Program-made: the position numbers and the translations under genes
Shown here: positions 15,629 through 24,083 of the stretch, in pieces
Layout: each line of letters starts with the position of its first letter
Position numbering within the stretch: position 1 is the stretch's first letter
The notes under the pieces: model-generated
What the model was told of the DNA's origin: nothing
Database searches by the model: none
Seen by the model: only the letters and a program-made list of their open reading frames with translations
From: an uncultured Verrucomicrobiales bacterium
Lineage (GTDB): Bacteria; Verrucomicrobiota; Verrucomicrobiia; Limisphaerales; UBA1100
Direction of reading: 5' to 3'
Assembly (NCBI GenBank): GCA_913048135.1
Contig: CAJWVY010000011.1
Location: 1-37,550 of the forward strand
Length of the DNA stretch: 37,550 bases

Positions 15629-18502
15629 TTACTGGCAGGCTTCGCACTCCGGGTCGAGGATACTGCAGGCCTTCGGCGCCTCGGCCACAGGGGCCACTTC
15701 GCTGGAGGCAGATTTGCTCTTCATCCACTTAGGCTGCACGCCGTAGCTGTTGATGTTCACGGTCGATTTCTCGATCTGCGTGGCAGCCAACGTGCGCAGG
15801 TAGTAGGTGGTTTTCAGCCCCGCTTCCCAGGCGAAGAAGTACATGTCACTCAGGACTCGACCGGTCTTCTGGCCTTCGGGCACCTGATTGATGTCAAAGT
15901 ATAGGTTCAGGGATTGGCCCATATCGATCCACTTTTGGCGACGGGCCGCGCAGGCGATCAGCCATTTGGAATCAATCTCGAATGAGGTTCGGAATACATC
16001 CTTCAGATCATCGGGCACCCGGTCGATCTCAAGTACCGAACCGTCGTGGTACTTGAGGTCCTGCACCATCTCGTCATCCCACAAGCCGCGTTCCTTGAGC
16101 TGGGTCACGAGGTACTCGTTGACCACGATGAAATCTCCGGAAAGATTCGCCTTGGCGTAGAGGTTCTTGTAGGTCGGCTCGATGGATTGGCTCACGCCGA
16201 TGATGTTGGCGATGGTTGCGGTGGGCGCAATGGCCATGGTGTTGCTATTGCGCACGCCGTGTTTGGCGATGGATTCGCGCACAGGCGCCCAGTCCATCTG
16301 CGAGCTGCGATCCAGCGTGAGATGCCCGCCACGCTCCTGTTCCAGCAGGTCGATGGTATCAATCGGCAGCAGGCCGCGATCCCATTTGGATCCCTCGTAG
16401 GTCTGGTAGGCGCCGCGCTCGGCCGCCAATTCGCTGGAGGCGAGGATGGCGTAGTAGGAGATCATCTCCATGCTGTGATCGGCAAACTCCACGGCTTCCT
16501 GGCTGGCGTAGGAAATGCGCAGTTGATAAAGCGCATCCTGAAAGGCCATCACGCCCATGCCCACCGGGCGATGCTGCATGTTCGCGTTGCGTGCCTCAGG
16601 TGTAGGGTAGTAGTTGATGTCGATCACATTGTCCAACATCCGGACAGCGGTACGGACGGTCTGGGCGATGAGTTCCTGATTGAGCGCGCCATCCTTAAGG
16701 TGGGCGGTGAGGTTCACGGAGCCGAGGTTGCACACGGCGGTTTCCTCGGCGCTGGTGTTGAGGAGAATCTCGGTGCAGAGATTGGAGCTGTGCACCACGC
16801 CCGTGTGATCCTGCGGCGAGCGGACATTGGAAGGATCCTTGAAAGTGATCCACGGATGGCCCGTCTCGAAGAGGCTCATCAGTATCTTGCGCCAGAGATC
16901 CTCGGCTTCCACAGTCTTGAAGAGCTTAATCTCGCCCGCTTCGGCCATGGTCTCGTATTCCTCGTAGCGTTTCTCGAACGCCGCGCCGTAGAGATCGTGC
17001 AGATCCTCCACATCGCTCGGACTGAAGAGGGTCCACTTACCCTTCTCCTTCACACGCTTCATGAATAGGTCCGGTATCCAATTGGCGGTATTCATGTCGT
17101 GCGTGCGGCGGCGTTCGTCACCGGTGTTCTTGCGCAGCTCCATGAAGTCCTCGATATCGAGGTGCCACGTTTCGAGATACGCGCACATGGCGCCTTTGCG
17201 TTTGCCGCCCTGATTCACGGCCACCGCAGTATCATTGGCCACCTTTAGGAACGGAATGACGCCCTGGCTTTCGCCGTTGGTGCCCTTGATATGCGATCCA
17301 GTGGCGCGAACATTGGTCCAGTCATTGCCCAAACCGCCGGCCCATTTGGACAAGCGCGCGTCATCGGCCACCAGCTTGAAGATACTCTCGAGATCGTCAT
17401 CCACCGTGCTCAGGTAGCAGGAGGAAAGCTGCGGATGCAGCGTGCCTGCGTTGAAGAGCGTGGGCGTAGAGGACATAAACCGAAAAGAGCTGAGCGCATT
17501 GTAAAACTCAATCGCACGCTCCTCCTTGTTGGCTTCATTAGCCGCCAAGCCCATGGACACGCGCATGTAGAAATACTGCGGTGTCTCAATGCGGGTGCCG
17601 CCGATGTGAATGAGGTAGCGATCGTAAATCGTCTGGATTCCCATGTAGGCAAACTGCTGATCCCGCTCCAGATCGAGGGCGTCGGCCAGTTGATCGAGGT
17701 CGAACTTCAACAGATCCGGCGACAGACGCTCGGCGGCCACACCCTGCTGCAGGTACTCGCGGAAATGTTCGCGGTGCACCTTGGGCAACTCGGCCGGTGC
17801 ACCGAACTTCGGCAGCACTTCCTCATAAATCTGATTCAGTAAAAGCCGCGCGGCCACATAGGTGTAGGCCGGCTCATTCTCAATCCGAGCTTTAGCAGAC
17901 ATGATCATCGCCTTGTCTACCTCGGTGGTAGTCACACCGTCGTAGAGGTTGCGCATGGTCTCATCGAAGAGATCATTGGCCTGGCACTTGTCCTCCACGC
18001 CGCGGCAGGCGCCATAGATATCACGCTTGAGCCGACCGGGATCGAGCACCTCCTGTCCGCCGTCCGGCAGGGTGATGAACATCTGCTCCTGCGGCTGGCC
18101 GTCCACCGTGCGATCCCCGCGAATGGCGCGCGCCTTGCGACGTTCTTCGCGGTAGACAATGTAACGCCGTGCTGCACCGCGGAAGCCCATCTCCATGAGC
18201 TTGTCCTCCACCGTGTCCTGAATGCGTTCGATCTCGATGGGCGCTTCGTCAGTGGCGCGACTGAGACTTTTTTCCACCACCGCCTGCGTGAGGCGTTGGG
18301 CGTCGGCCTGCATGGTTTCGTTGGCCGGCGTGTCCTGGTCGAGTTCCGCGTCGGCCTTCAAGGCCGCCTCGATGGCGAGATAAATTCGCGTTTCATCAAA
18401 GTCGATGATGTTCCCGTTTCGTTTCCGAACTTGGAACTGTTTGCCTTCGAGGGGGTCCAAGGTGGCCATCCGCAATTGGCCATCGAGCTGCTCATTAATC
18501 AT
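15629..18502 (-). CDS. nrdA: Ribonucleoside-diphosphate reductase large subunit
   Basis: 957 residues from ATG 18502, preceded by GGAGAAAG; the longer ORF start has no support. The enzyme reduces NDPs to dNDPs. The N-terminal about 100 residues form an ATP-cone ([22 protein letters not shown] to [14 protein letters not shown]), the dATP feedback site. The RNR N-terminal helical domain follows, then the ten-stranded barrel: redox cysteine in [14 protein letters not shown], catalytic SSNLCTEI (Asn, thiyl Cys, Glu), second redox cysteine in [10 protein letters not shown], and the radical-transfer region near [19 protein letters not shown]. The C-terminal tail ends CEACQ, the shuttle dithiol. It is the first gene of nrdA-nrdB; the 670-base upstream region holds candidate regulatory sites. 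Confidence 0.97.
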   Translation of the reverse strand: MINEQLDGQLRMATLDPLEGKQFQVRKRNGNIIDFDETRIYLAIEAALKADAELDQDTPANETMQADAQRLTQAVVEKSLSRATDEAPIEIERIQDTVEDKLMEMGFRGAARRYIVYREERRKARAIRGDRTVDGQPQEQMFITLPDGGQEVLDPGRLKRDIYGACRGVEDKCQANDLFDETMRNLYDGVTTTEVDKAMIMSAKARIENEPAYTYVAARLLLNQIYEEVLPKFGAPAELPKVHREHFREYLQQGVAAERLSPDLLKFDLDQLADALDLERDQQFAYMGIQTIYDRYLIHIGGTRIETPQYFYMRVSMGLAANEANKEERAIEFYNALSSFRFMSSTPTLFNAGTLHPQLSSCYLSTVDDDLESIFKLVADDARLSKWAGGLGNDWTNVRATGSHIKGTNGESQGVIPFLKVANDTAVAVNQGGKRKGAMCAYLETWHLDIEDFMELRKNTGDERRRTHDMNTANWIPDLFMKRVKEKGKWTLFSPSDVEDLHDLYGAAFEKRYEEYETMAEAGEIKLFKTVEAEDLWRKILMSLFETGHPWITFKDPSNVRSPQDHTGVVHSSNLCTEILLNTSAEETAVCNLGSVNLTAHLKDGALNQELIAQTVRTAVRMLDNVIDINYYPTPEARNANMQHRPVGMGVMAFQDALYQLRISYASQEAVEFADHSMEMISYYAILASSELAAERGAYQTYEGSKWDRGLLPIDTIDLLEQERGGHLTLDRSSQMDWAPVRESIAKHGVRNSNTMAIAPTATIANIIGVSQSIEPTYKNLYAKANLSGDFIVVNEYLVTQLKERGLWDDEMVQDLKYHDGSVLEIDRVPDDLKDVFRTSFEIDSKWLIACAARRQKWIDMGQSLNLYFDINQVPEGQKTGRVLSDMYFFAWEAGLKTTYYLRTLAATQIEKSTVNINSYGVQPKWMKSKSASSEVAPVAEAPKACSILDPECEACQ

Positions 18503-18770
18503 GGATATCTTTCTCCGTCTTCTTTCCGTGCGACACGCCACGCCGCGATTCATCAGTAGACAACACAAGCCGGTGCAAGGTTGCCCGTAGTAGGTTCAGG
18601 TTGGGTTAAACCGTTCCCGCTGCCGTGGCCCGGCAGCAGCCCGCACGCCCGTGCGGGGCTCGTTGACAGCCCAACTCGTACGTTACCCGCCCGCGAGACG
18701 GTTCACATTCGAGTTGGGTCCAAAACAGCCTCATTTTTCCGTAAAAACAGGTCGTTATTCACAGAAGCCG

Positions 18771-18784
18771 CACAACCTGTTGTG
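18771..18784. promoter_or_regulatory. Candidate NrdR box, copy 1
   Basis: CACAACCTGTTGTG is a near-perfect palindrome (CACAAC/GTTGTG around CT). It fits the CACAA-N4-TTGTG core seen in many NrdR operators, and it lies upstream of nrdA, the classic NrdR target. Confidence 0.4.
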
Positions 18785-18805
18785 GAGCTTATTTACCAGG
18801 GTATC

Positions 18806-18819
18806 CACAACCTGTGGTG
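18806..18819. promoter_or_regulatory. Candidate NrdR box, copy 2
   Basis: CACAACCTGTGGTG differs from copy 1 at one base and begins 35 bases after it, in the same orientation. Paired boxes about three helical turns apart are usual for NrdR; 35 is slightly longer than the common 31-33. It overlaps a DnaA-like site at 18801-18809. Confidence 0.38.
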
Positions 18820-18841
18820 TGACCTCTCGATCAACTGCGCG

Positions 18842-18871
18842 ATATATTGGGGTATCTGAAAAAAGAGTCAA
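18842..18871 (-). promoter_or_regulatory. Possible nrdA promoter
   Basis: On the minus strand TTGACT (18871-18866) is followed 17-19 bases later by the AT-rich AATATATC (TATATC with a 19-base spacer). The -10 match is poor, so this is tentative. If right, the two NrdR-like palindromes lie just downstream of the start site. Confidence 0.35.
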
Positions 18872-18939
18872 CACCTTTCATGTTAAAATGTGAATAAACG
18901 CAGCCCCAAAAACGTACTATTGTCATAATACCCCTGTAT

Positions 18940-18968
18940 TTGACACCGATTCGTCACAAAATAATAAT
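18940..18968 (+). promoter_or_regulatory. Strong sigma70-like promoter on the plus strand with no gene downstream
   Basis: TTGACA, a 17-base spacer, then AATAAT: eleven of twelve consensus positions, the best promoter match I found in the window. It points right, away from nrdA, toward the convergent end of the cytochrome b gene 200 bases away. Two DnaA-like sites lie at its -10 and just after it. Confidence 0.5.
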
Positions 18969-19112
18969 TCACACCCTAGTATTCACACCAAATACCACTT
19001 TGCCGGAGTGATTTAGGTGAATAGCTGCATAAACAGGCGTTTTTAGCCTTTCGCCTGTGGGCAAGTCCGGAATTAGCCGATTTTATCGCCAATTGCCCCC
19101 TTCGCAGGCGCC

Positions 19113-19150
19113 AAAAAAACTCCCCGACCAGCCTCAAGCCAATCGGGGAG
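19113..19150 (-). terminator. Rho-independent terminator after the cytochrome b-c-c gene
   Basis: On the minus strand CTCCCCGA pairs with TCGGGGAG (8 bp, 15-base loop) and is followed by seven T. It ends the Rieske-cytochrome b transcript. Confidence 0.85.
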
Positions 19151-19170
19151 ATCTTGAATTGTGCGCGGCT

Positions 19171-20904
19171 CTATTCGCCCCGGAGCCAATCGACGATCCG
19201 CTCCATTTGTTTGCGAGTCAGCTTCTCATCGCGCCCGAAGGCCGGCATGCGATCGTTCTTGCTTCCGTAAAACCGTTCGTGTTCCGGATTATGCACGATG
19301 CCCATCATCCATTCGCGGGAACCGTAGCCAGTAAGATCTGGTGCAGAGTAATCGTCTGCATTCCATCCTCCTAACGCGTGACAGTCCACGCAACCGATCT
19401 CTTCAAATAGCTCATGACCAGCCTCAATGTCCGACTTGTCTGATTTATCCAGATTCACTTGAGAGGGCAGTTTAGCTTCCGCGGAGATGGCTTTGACTAG
19501 TTGATCCATTTCACTCTCTTCAATAAACTCGAATTCATCCTCAAGGAATCCCAGCATCTTACTCTTCTTGATATGCGCGGTATTGCCAAAAAATTTCTCA
19601 GAACCATAACGCTCAGGATGAAGTAATTCCGTTAGATACTCACGGCTTGCAAACCCCTTAAGATCGGGCGCACTGGGTTTATCCACCTTTCCACCTAGAC
19701 CGTCTTCCCCGCCGTAGGTATGGCAGCTAGCGCAATGCGCGGCGAAGAGCTTAGGCCCTTGGAGAAGAGCCAGTGCTCCTTCGGGCGGAATTCCGTTAGC
19801 GGCCATTTTCTTAACCAGTGCCGCCTCGCGCTCAGCCTGTGCTTTTGAGGCTTGGAGCGATTCGTTGTTCTTATCTGCATTCACTGCCGCGTAAGTCAAA
19901 ACGGCAGCAAACACAAGAATACCAAAGAGCAATCCTACGTTAAACTTATGCCCCTTTTCGCTCTTACCAATGATGGGCATGAGGAACACCAAAGTCATAG
20001 CGATACCCGGTAAAACAATCGCTCCAAGTATTTCCCAGTGGCCGGGGAAATACTTTAGGAATTGAAACAGGAACAGGAAGTACCAGTCCGGCCGGGCGGG
20101 ATAATTGGTAGAAGGATCCGCCGGCGCATCGAGATGCGCACCATTGAATGAAAAGTGAAGCACCAATACAGTAACCAACACTGCCAAGCAGGCGACAGCG
20201 TCCTTGAGCACCTGTTCGGGCCAGAAGAATTCGTCCGGGCCCTTGAGTGGTTTCTTGGGATGAATACCGTGCCTTCGGAAAAGATATATATGACCAGCTG
20301 TCAGTGCGATCACGCTGATCGGCAAGATACCGGCGTGCAATGCGAAGAATCTCGTAAGTGTGTGATGACCATAATCGGAACCACCGAGTACGAGGGTTTT
20401 TAAGTATTCACCGACAAGAGGAGTGCCACCTAAGATATCAGTAGCAACCTTAGTCGCCCAGTAGCCTTTCTGATCCCACGGCAAAAGATAACCGGTCAGC
20501 GACAGCGCCAACGTGAGTTTCAGCAGGATAACGCCGAACCAAAAGTTTACCTCGCGCGGCGCCCGGTAGGCGCCATCAATCACCACCTGCATAAGGTGCA
20601 GCACAAGCAGTACGGTCATCACCTGAGCGGTCCAATGATGCAATCCCCGTAGAAAATGCCCGCCGGTCATGTGGTTATTGATATAGTATACACTCTCCCA
20701 CGCGGTTTGCCCGCTGGGGCTGTAGCCCATCCACAGGAAAATGCCGGTGATGAACTGAATCATCAGGGCGAAGGTTAGTGTACTACCCCAAACATAGCGC
20801 CACCTAGAACCTCCTGGCACATTTTCGAACAATGTCTCGCGAATGTGATCACGAATACCCGTGCGGTTATCCAGCCAGTCGTAAAGTTTTTTAATCTGTT
20901 CCAT
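19171..20904 (-). CDS. Cytochrome b fused to two cytochrome c domains (quinol-cytochrome c reductase)
   Basis: 577 residues. Residues 1-340 are a multi-spanning cytochrome b with both heme-b histidine pairs: H89 and H103 (LHHWTAQVMTVLLVLH), and H190 and H205 (15 apart, as in the b6 subclass rather than 14 as in mitochondrial b). The Qo-site motif is PDWY (272-275), not PEWY, as found in menaquinol-using complexes. After the last helix a charged linker (about 340-380) leads to two cytochrome c domains on the outside of the membrane, with CASCH (391-395) and CVDCH (505-509); the second has an axial Met candidate in RMPAFG. One polypeptide thus combines b6, subunit IV and diheme c functions. The Rieske gene is 17 bases upstream, forming the operon. 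Confidence 0.93.
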   Translation of the reverse strand: MEQIKKLYDWLDNRTGIRDHIRETLFENVPGGSRWRYVWGSTLTFALMIQFITGIFLWMGYSPSGQTAWESVYYINNHMTGGHFLRGLHHWTAQVMTVLLVLHLMQVVIDGAYRAPREVNFWFGVILLKLTLALSLTGYLLPWDQKGYWATKVATDILGGTPLVGEYLKTLVLGGSDYGHHTLTRFFALHAGILPISVIALTAGHIYLFRRHGIHPKKPLKGPDEFFWPEQVLKDAVACLAVLVTVLVLHFSFNGAHLDAPADPSTNYPARPDWYFLFLFQFLKYFPGHWEILGAIVLPGIAMTLVFLMPIIGKSEKGHKFNVGLLFGILVFAAVLTYAAVNADKNNESLQASKAQAEREAALVKKMAANGIPPEGALALLQGPKLFAAHCASCHTYGGEDGLGGKVDKPSAPDLKGFASREYLTELLHPERYGSEKFFGNTAHIKKSKMLGFLEDEFEFIEESEMDQLVKAISAEAKLPSQVNLDKSDKSDIEAGHELFEEIGCVDCHALGGWNADDYSAPDLTGYGSREWMMGIVHNPEHERFYGSKNDRMPAFGRDEKLTRKQMERIVDWLRGE

Positions 20905-20921
20905 GCGTATGGCCGTATGAG

Positions 20922-21503
20922 TTAAAGAGCGATCTTCTCTTTAGTGTTTCCCTTGAAGCGTTGAAATTTCACCCAGACCTCACCAGCCTTGAGCTTCTCC
21001 TCATCCACCTCCAATGTATCCATAGCACGTGGGCTCACGCCTTTAACCAGTTTGCCATTTAAATCAAAATTACTATCATGGCAGGGACAGAAAAAATCCT
21101 GCTCTTTCTCACGGTAATCAACGAAACAACCCAGATGCGGGCACACCGTGTTATAGGCGATCACAGATATCGACGTCTCCGACTCCTCCTGGGTAGCGGT
21201 CTTAAGCAAATACACCGCCCCAACCGGCACATCCTTGTAGCGGCTCCATTTGTCTTTCTTATCCTCAACAATGGCGAACTTCATTGGCTCGCCCTCCGAC
21301 AAATCGGACACATCCGTCAGCCGAATAAACTCCGCGGCCCCTTCCGTTTCCGATTGACGGGTCAGGGGATCAAGCACCACGCGCACACCGGCGGCCATCG
21401 GCACCGCGCCGATGGCTGCTCCGATGGCGCAGGAGGCGCCTTTGATAAAATCCCGCCGATCCGGCTGGGAATCCTCTTGGGAAGAAACGTTTTCCTTGGA
21501 CAT
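20922..21503 (-). CDS. Rieske iron-sulfur subunit of the quinol-cytochrome c reductase
   Basis: 193 residues from ATG 21503. The Tat signal DRRDFIKGASCAIGAA and a hydrophobic anchor occupy residues about 15-45, as usual for Rieske proteins, which are inserted folded. The 2Fe-2S ligands are in CPHLGC and CPCHDSNFD (Cys-His in each), including the disulfide cysteines; the common CTH and CHGS variants are replaced by CPH and CHDS. It takes an electron from quinol and passes it to the heme c of the fused cytochrome b-c-c protein encoded just downstream. The gene is divergent from the membrane protein at 21662, with a 158-base shared promoter region. Confidence 0.94.
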   Translation of the reverse strand: MSKENVSSQEDSQPDRRDFIKGASCAIGAAIGAVPMAAGVRVVLDPLTRQSETEGAAEFIRLTDVSDLSEGEPMKFAIVEDKKDKWSRYKDVPVGAVYLLKTATQEESETSISVIAYNTVCPHLGCFVDYREKEQDFFCPCHDSNFDLNGKLVKGVSPRAMDTLEVDEEKLKAGEVWVKFQRFKGNTKEKIAL

Positions 21504-21661
21504 AACTGCGGTGGGAGTAGCTCCGTTTTCAAGGAGTCTTCCATAAGACGCCCAAACCTCCCCAGCAATTCGAAACGACTACCGCAAGAAACGACAGGAG
21601 ACAATCATCAATGTTAATCACTTTTCAGTGCAAGAATCGCAGTATCAACTAACTTCGGCTC

Positions 21662-23041
21662 ATGATGGTGTTGGCTTGGTTTCCCGGCGACTCGGTGCTG
21701 CTGCTGGCAACAGCCCTGCTTGCTGGAGGCCTCGCACTGGGGCATCGGGCCGGTGGCTTGCGGCTGGCGCTCCTTTGCTCGGCCGGCTTGCTGTCCGCCG
21801 GTGCCGCACCGTGGTTGCGCCATGCCATGCCGGATTTTCTCCTGCCCGACCATCCACTCAGCCGGCTAATGGGGGCCGACTTTGCCTGGGCCTTCGCGCT
21901 AGCGTTCCTTTTCTTGGGCTTGGTCGGTCAATTGTTGCACGAACCGTTGGCAACGAAACTGCATGCTCATTGGCCTGCGGATCGGCAGGAAGCCTGGCAG
22001 CGGTTGAACCATCGCCTCGGCCTAGTGCTGGGCGGGGGCCTAAGTATCTGTGCCAGCTGGATGATCTTGACCCTGACTTTGCCGTTGGGCTTTTTGGCCA
22101 ACCAAATTCCCGCGGCGCAACCGCAGCAGGATCCTTTCAGCCAGCGCTGGGCCGCGCGGCTGTATCGCGACGGCGCTGCACTGGGGCTTACGCCTGTGGC
22201 CCGTTGGCTGGACCCAGTTCCGGCCGATTTTTACACCGCCGCCGAGGTTGCCGGTTTGGTTTATCAAAACTGCAGCACAAACAACCTGATGCACATTCGC
22301 CAATTCCGATCGCGCCTGTTGGGTTATCCCGGTTTGGTGGATAGCGCTCACCATCCGCGCGTCGCCCAACTGGCTCATGTGTGGACGACTAACACATTTT
22401 TCATGGGGCTTCACCACCGCACCAATCTCCATCAACTGCTGGTCAATCCTCAGCTTAAGGCGGCCTGGACCGATCCGGATTTGAGCGCGCAAATCGCGCA
22501 GGTGGATTTACTGGATCTCAGAACCTACCTGCAAACCGGTCAATCCGCGCAGTACGCCCCACACACCTTGGCTCTCCAAGGCCGGGCGCCGTTGCTGGGC
22601 AGTTGGCGGCTGGATGCTTCCCAGACATTGGCGCAGTTTAAATCTCGTTATCCCAAAATGAACGCCGCAGAACGCACGGCGCTCGAGCATTATTTTCAGG
22701 AGCTGGCGGCCGACTTGGCCCTAAGTTTTTCCGATGGCACCTGTTATCTGGAAGGCCGCACATTTCCCGAACGCGCCCTCGGACAAACAGCTACCGCACA
22801 GCGCGAGAATGTGTCGCCCCGCGACTTCCTGCCGGTCATTCCCGAATCCGCCAGCGGTCGCCCAATCCAACTTCTTGCTCAGGGCGCATGGGAGAAAAAG
22901 CCCGGCGGCAGCTTTAAGACACATTGGAAGTGGGGAACGGCGGACAGCCCGGTGTCGCTGCAAATGTTTCCAGACCGCCTGCTGCTCACGGTTGAATCAA
23001 TGCGCGGGGAAAAATATGTGTTCCAGCGACCGCGCCTGTAG
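21662..23041 (+). CDS. Membrane protein with CvpA-like N-terminal region and unknown soluble domain
   Basis: 459 residues, starting with two ATG codons at 21662. The N-terminal 150 residues have about four hydrophobic segments (about 8-27, 33-50, 70-93, 118-145). Their arrangement, and the LNHRLGLVLGGGLSICASWMIL segment, recall CvpA (colicin V production) proteins, which have an LDRxxGxxxGxxxG stretch there. The remaining 300 residues are soluble and I do not recognise them; they contain helical stretches such as TNLHQLLVNPQLKAAW and a beta-rich end. This half looks like a conserved verrucomicrobial protein of unknown role. The CvpA link is inference from pattern only. It converges with the prenyl synthase gene, 5 bases apart. 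Confidence 0.6.
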   Translation: MMVLAWFPGDSVLLLATALLAGGLALGHRAGGLRLALLCSAGLLSAGAAPWLRHAMPDFLLPDHPLSRLMGADFAWAFALAFLFLGLVGQLLHEPLATKLHAHWPADRQEAWQRLNHRLGLVLGGGLSICASWMILTLTLPLGFLANQIPAAQPQQDPFSQRWAARLYRDGAALGLTPVARWLDPVPADFYTAAEVAGLVYQNCSTNNLMHIRQFRSRLLGYPGLVDSAHHPRVAQLAHVWTTNTFFMGLHHRTNLHQLLVNPQLKAAWTDPDLSAQIAQVDLLDLRTYLQTGQSAQYAPHTLALQGRAPLLGSWRLDASQTLAQFKSRYPKMNAAERTALEHYFQELAADLALSFSDGTCYLEGRTFPERALGQTATAQRENVSPRDFLPVIPESASGRPIQLLAQGAWEKKPGGSFKTHWKWGTADSPVSLQMFPDRLLLTVESMRGEKYVFQRPRL

Positions 23042-23046
23042 GCACC

Positions 23047-24051
23047 TTATTCGCTGAGCAAATCCAGCTGTTCTGTCAAGCAAGCCGAAAGCCCGTGCAA
23101 TGCCGAAGCCGCCGGCAAATCAACAACGCTGTCGTTGGCTCGTTGAATGTAGCCTTCCACCACCTCGCGACAGGCCATTGGGATTTGGCGGGCCAATAGA
23201 CCATCGCGAATGGTGTTCACCTGTTCGCCTCCGTCCTTGAGCATCGAGAGCCACGCCTTGTGCTCGATTTCATCCGCGCGCTCCAGGGCGATCAACACCG
23301 GCAACGTTGCCTTTCCGGTAATAAGATCGGTGCGCAGCGATTTGCCCGCGCGGACCTCTTCGCCAAACACATCCAAGCAATCATCGTAAATTTGATAAGC
23401 CGTACCGAGTTGCTCGCCATAATTCCGCAGGGCCGCGTGCACTTGCGGCTCGTTTGGCGCGGCAAACCGCGCGCCCAATTCGCAGGCCAACGAAAAAAGC
23501 TCGGCAGTTTTCATTCGCACCAGTTCCAGATATTCCTCACGGCCCAGTTCGAAGTTACCTCGCTGCAAGGTTTGGCGAATTTCACCGGTGCAAACAATCT
23601 TGGCCGATTGACTTACCAAACGGCATACCTCAGTAGAAGGCAACGTAGCCGCTAGTCTCAACGCCTCGGCAAAAAGGCAGTCCCCAGCCAGCACCGAAAC
23701 CTTGTTGCCCCAGTTAGCGGCCAATGTAGGACGGTTTCGGCGTACCTCAGCACCATCAACCACGTCGTCGTGGACTAAAGTGGCGAGGTGCACCATTTCA
23801 ATGATTACCGCGATATCAACATGCTGCGGCTTGATCCCACCAGCCGCTCGCGCAGCCAAAGCCACAAGTGCCGGACGGAGCTGTTTGCCCCGACTTACCA
23901 ACGCGTACTGCACAAAAGTGGCTATCTGGGGATCGAAGTTCTTTACCTCATCCTGGAGACGATCAGATACCTCATCCAAAAACGGCTGTATTGGATCGCA
24001 GAGCTCAGCCCAGTTTTTTGGGATGGCAGCTTTTTTAGTTTCAGCCAACAT
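23047..24051 (-). CDS. ispB: Long-chain trans-polyprenyl diphosphate synthase
   Basis: 334 residues, typical for octaprenyl/heptaprenyl diphosphate synthases. The first Asp-rich motif is HDDVVDGAEVRRNRPT (D95, D96, D99 plus the following RR), and the second is YQIYDDCLDVFG. Other family marks: GKQLRPALVALAA (substrate-binding GKxxRP) and KTAELFSLACELGA. Two Asp-rich motifs without an insertion fit a medium- or long-chain enzyme that makes the quinone tail. Given the nearby menaquinol-type bc complex, a role in menaquinone side-chain synthesis is plausible. Exact chain length, and therefore the ispB versus hepT name, cannot be read from sequence. ATG 24051. Confidence 0.87.
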   Translation of the reverse strand: MLAETKKAAIPKNWAELCDPIQPFLDEVSDRLQDEVKNFDPQIATFVQYALVSRGKQLRPALVALAARAAGGIKPQHVDIAVIIEMVHLATLVHDDVVDGAEVRRNRPTLAANWGNKVSVLAGDCLFAEALRLAATLPSTEVCRLVSQSAKIVCTGEIRQTLQRGNFELGREEYLELVRMKTAELFSLACELGARFAAPNEPQVHAALRNYGEQLGTAYQIYDDCLDVFGEEVRAGKSLRTDLITGKATLPVLIALERADEIEHKAWLSMLKDGGEQVNTIRDGLLARQIPMACREVVEGYIQRANDSVVDLPAASALHGLSACLTEQLDLLSE

Positions 24052-24083
24052 GAATGGGAATTATAATGAAAAATAAGTTAAAC

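Larger units (their letters stand above)
18503..19170. promoter_or_regulatory. 668-base gene-free region upstream of nrdA, rich in DnaA-box-like sites
   Basis: No convincing ORF lies here. Two exact TTATNCACA DnaA-box matches occur: TTATTCACA at 18755-18763 (plus) and 18889-18897 (minus). Three single-mismatch sites are at 18801-18809 (GTATCCACA), 18965-18973 (TAATTCACA) and 18979-18987 (GTATTCACA). The stretch 18840-19000 is AT-rich compared with the neighbours. The region could be a DnaA-controlled nrd promoter, as known for E. coli nrdAB, or part of a replication origin. It also contains the NrdR-like palindromes and promoter elements listed separately, and a 7-bp hairpin ACAGGCG/CGCCTGT at 19033-19058. 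Confidence 0.55.

Noticed and set aside
16046-17068. 340-aa plus-strand ORF opposite nrdA
   Set aside because: It lies entirely inside the well-supported nrdA gene in antisense; its sequence is His/Gly/Val-rich with no family pattern, typical of a shadow ORF in GC-rich DNA.
19057-19374. 105-aa plus-strand ORF downstream of the strong promoter-like element
   Set aside because: Mostly antisense to the cytochrome c end of the fused gene; no family pattern, and it crosses the convergent terminator.
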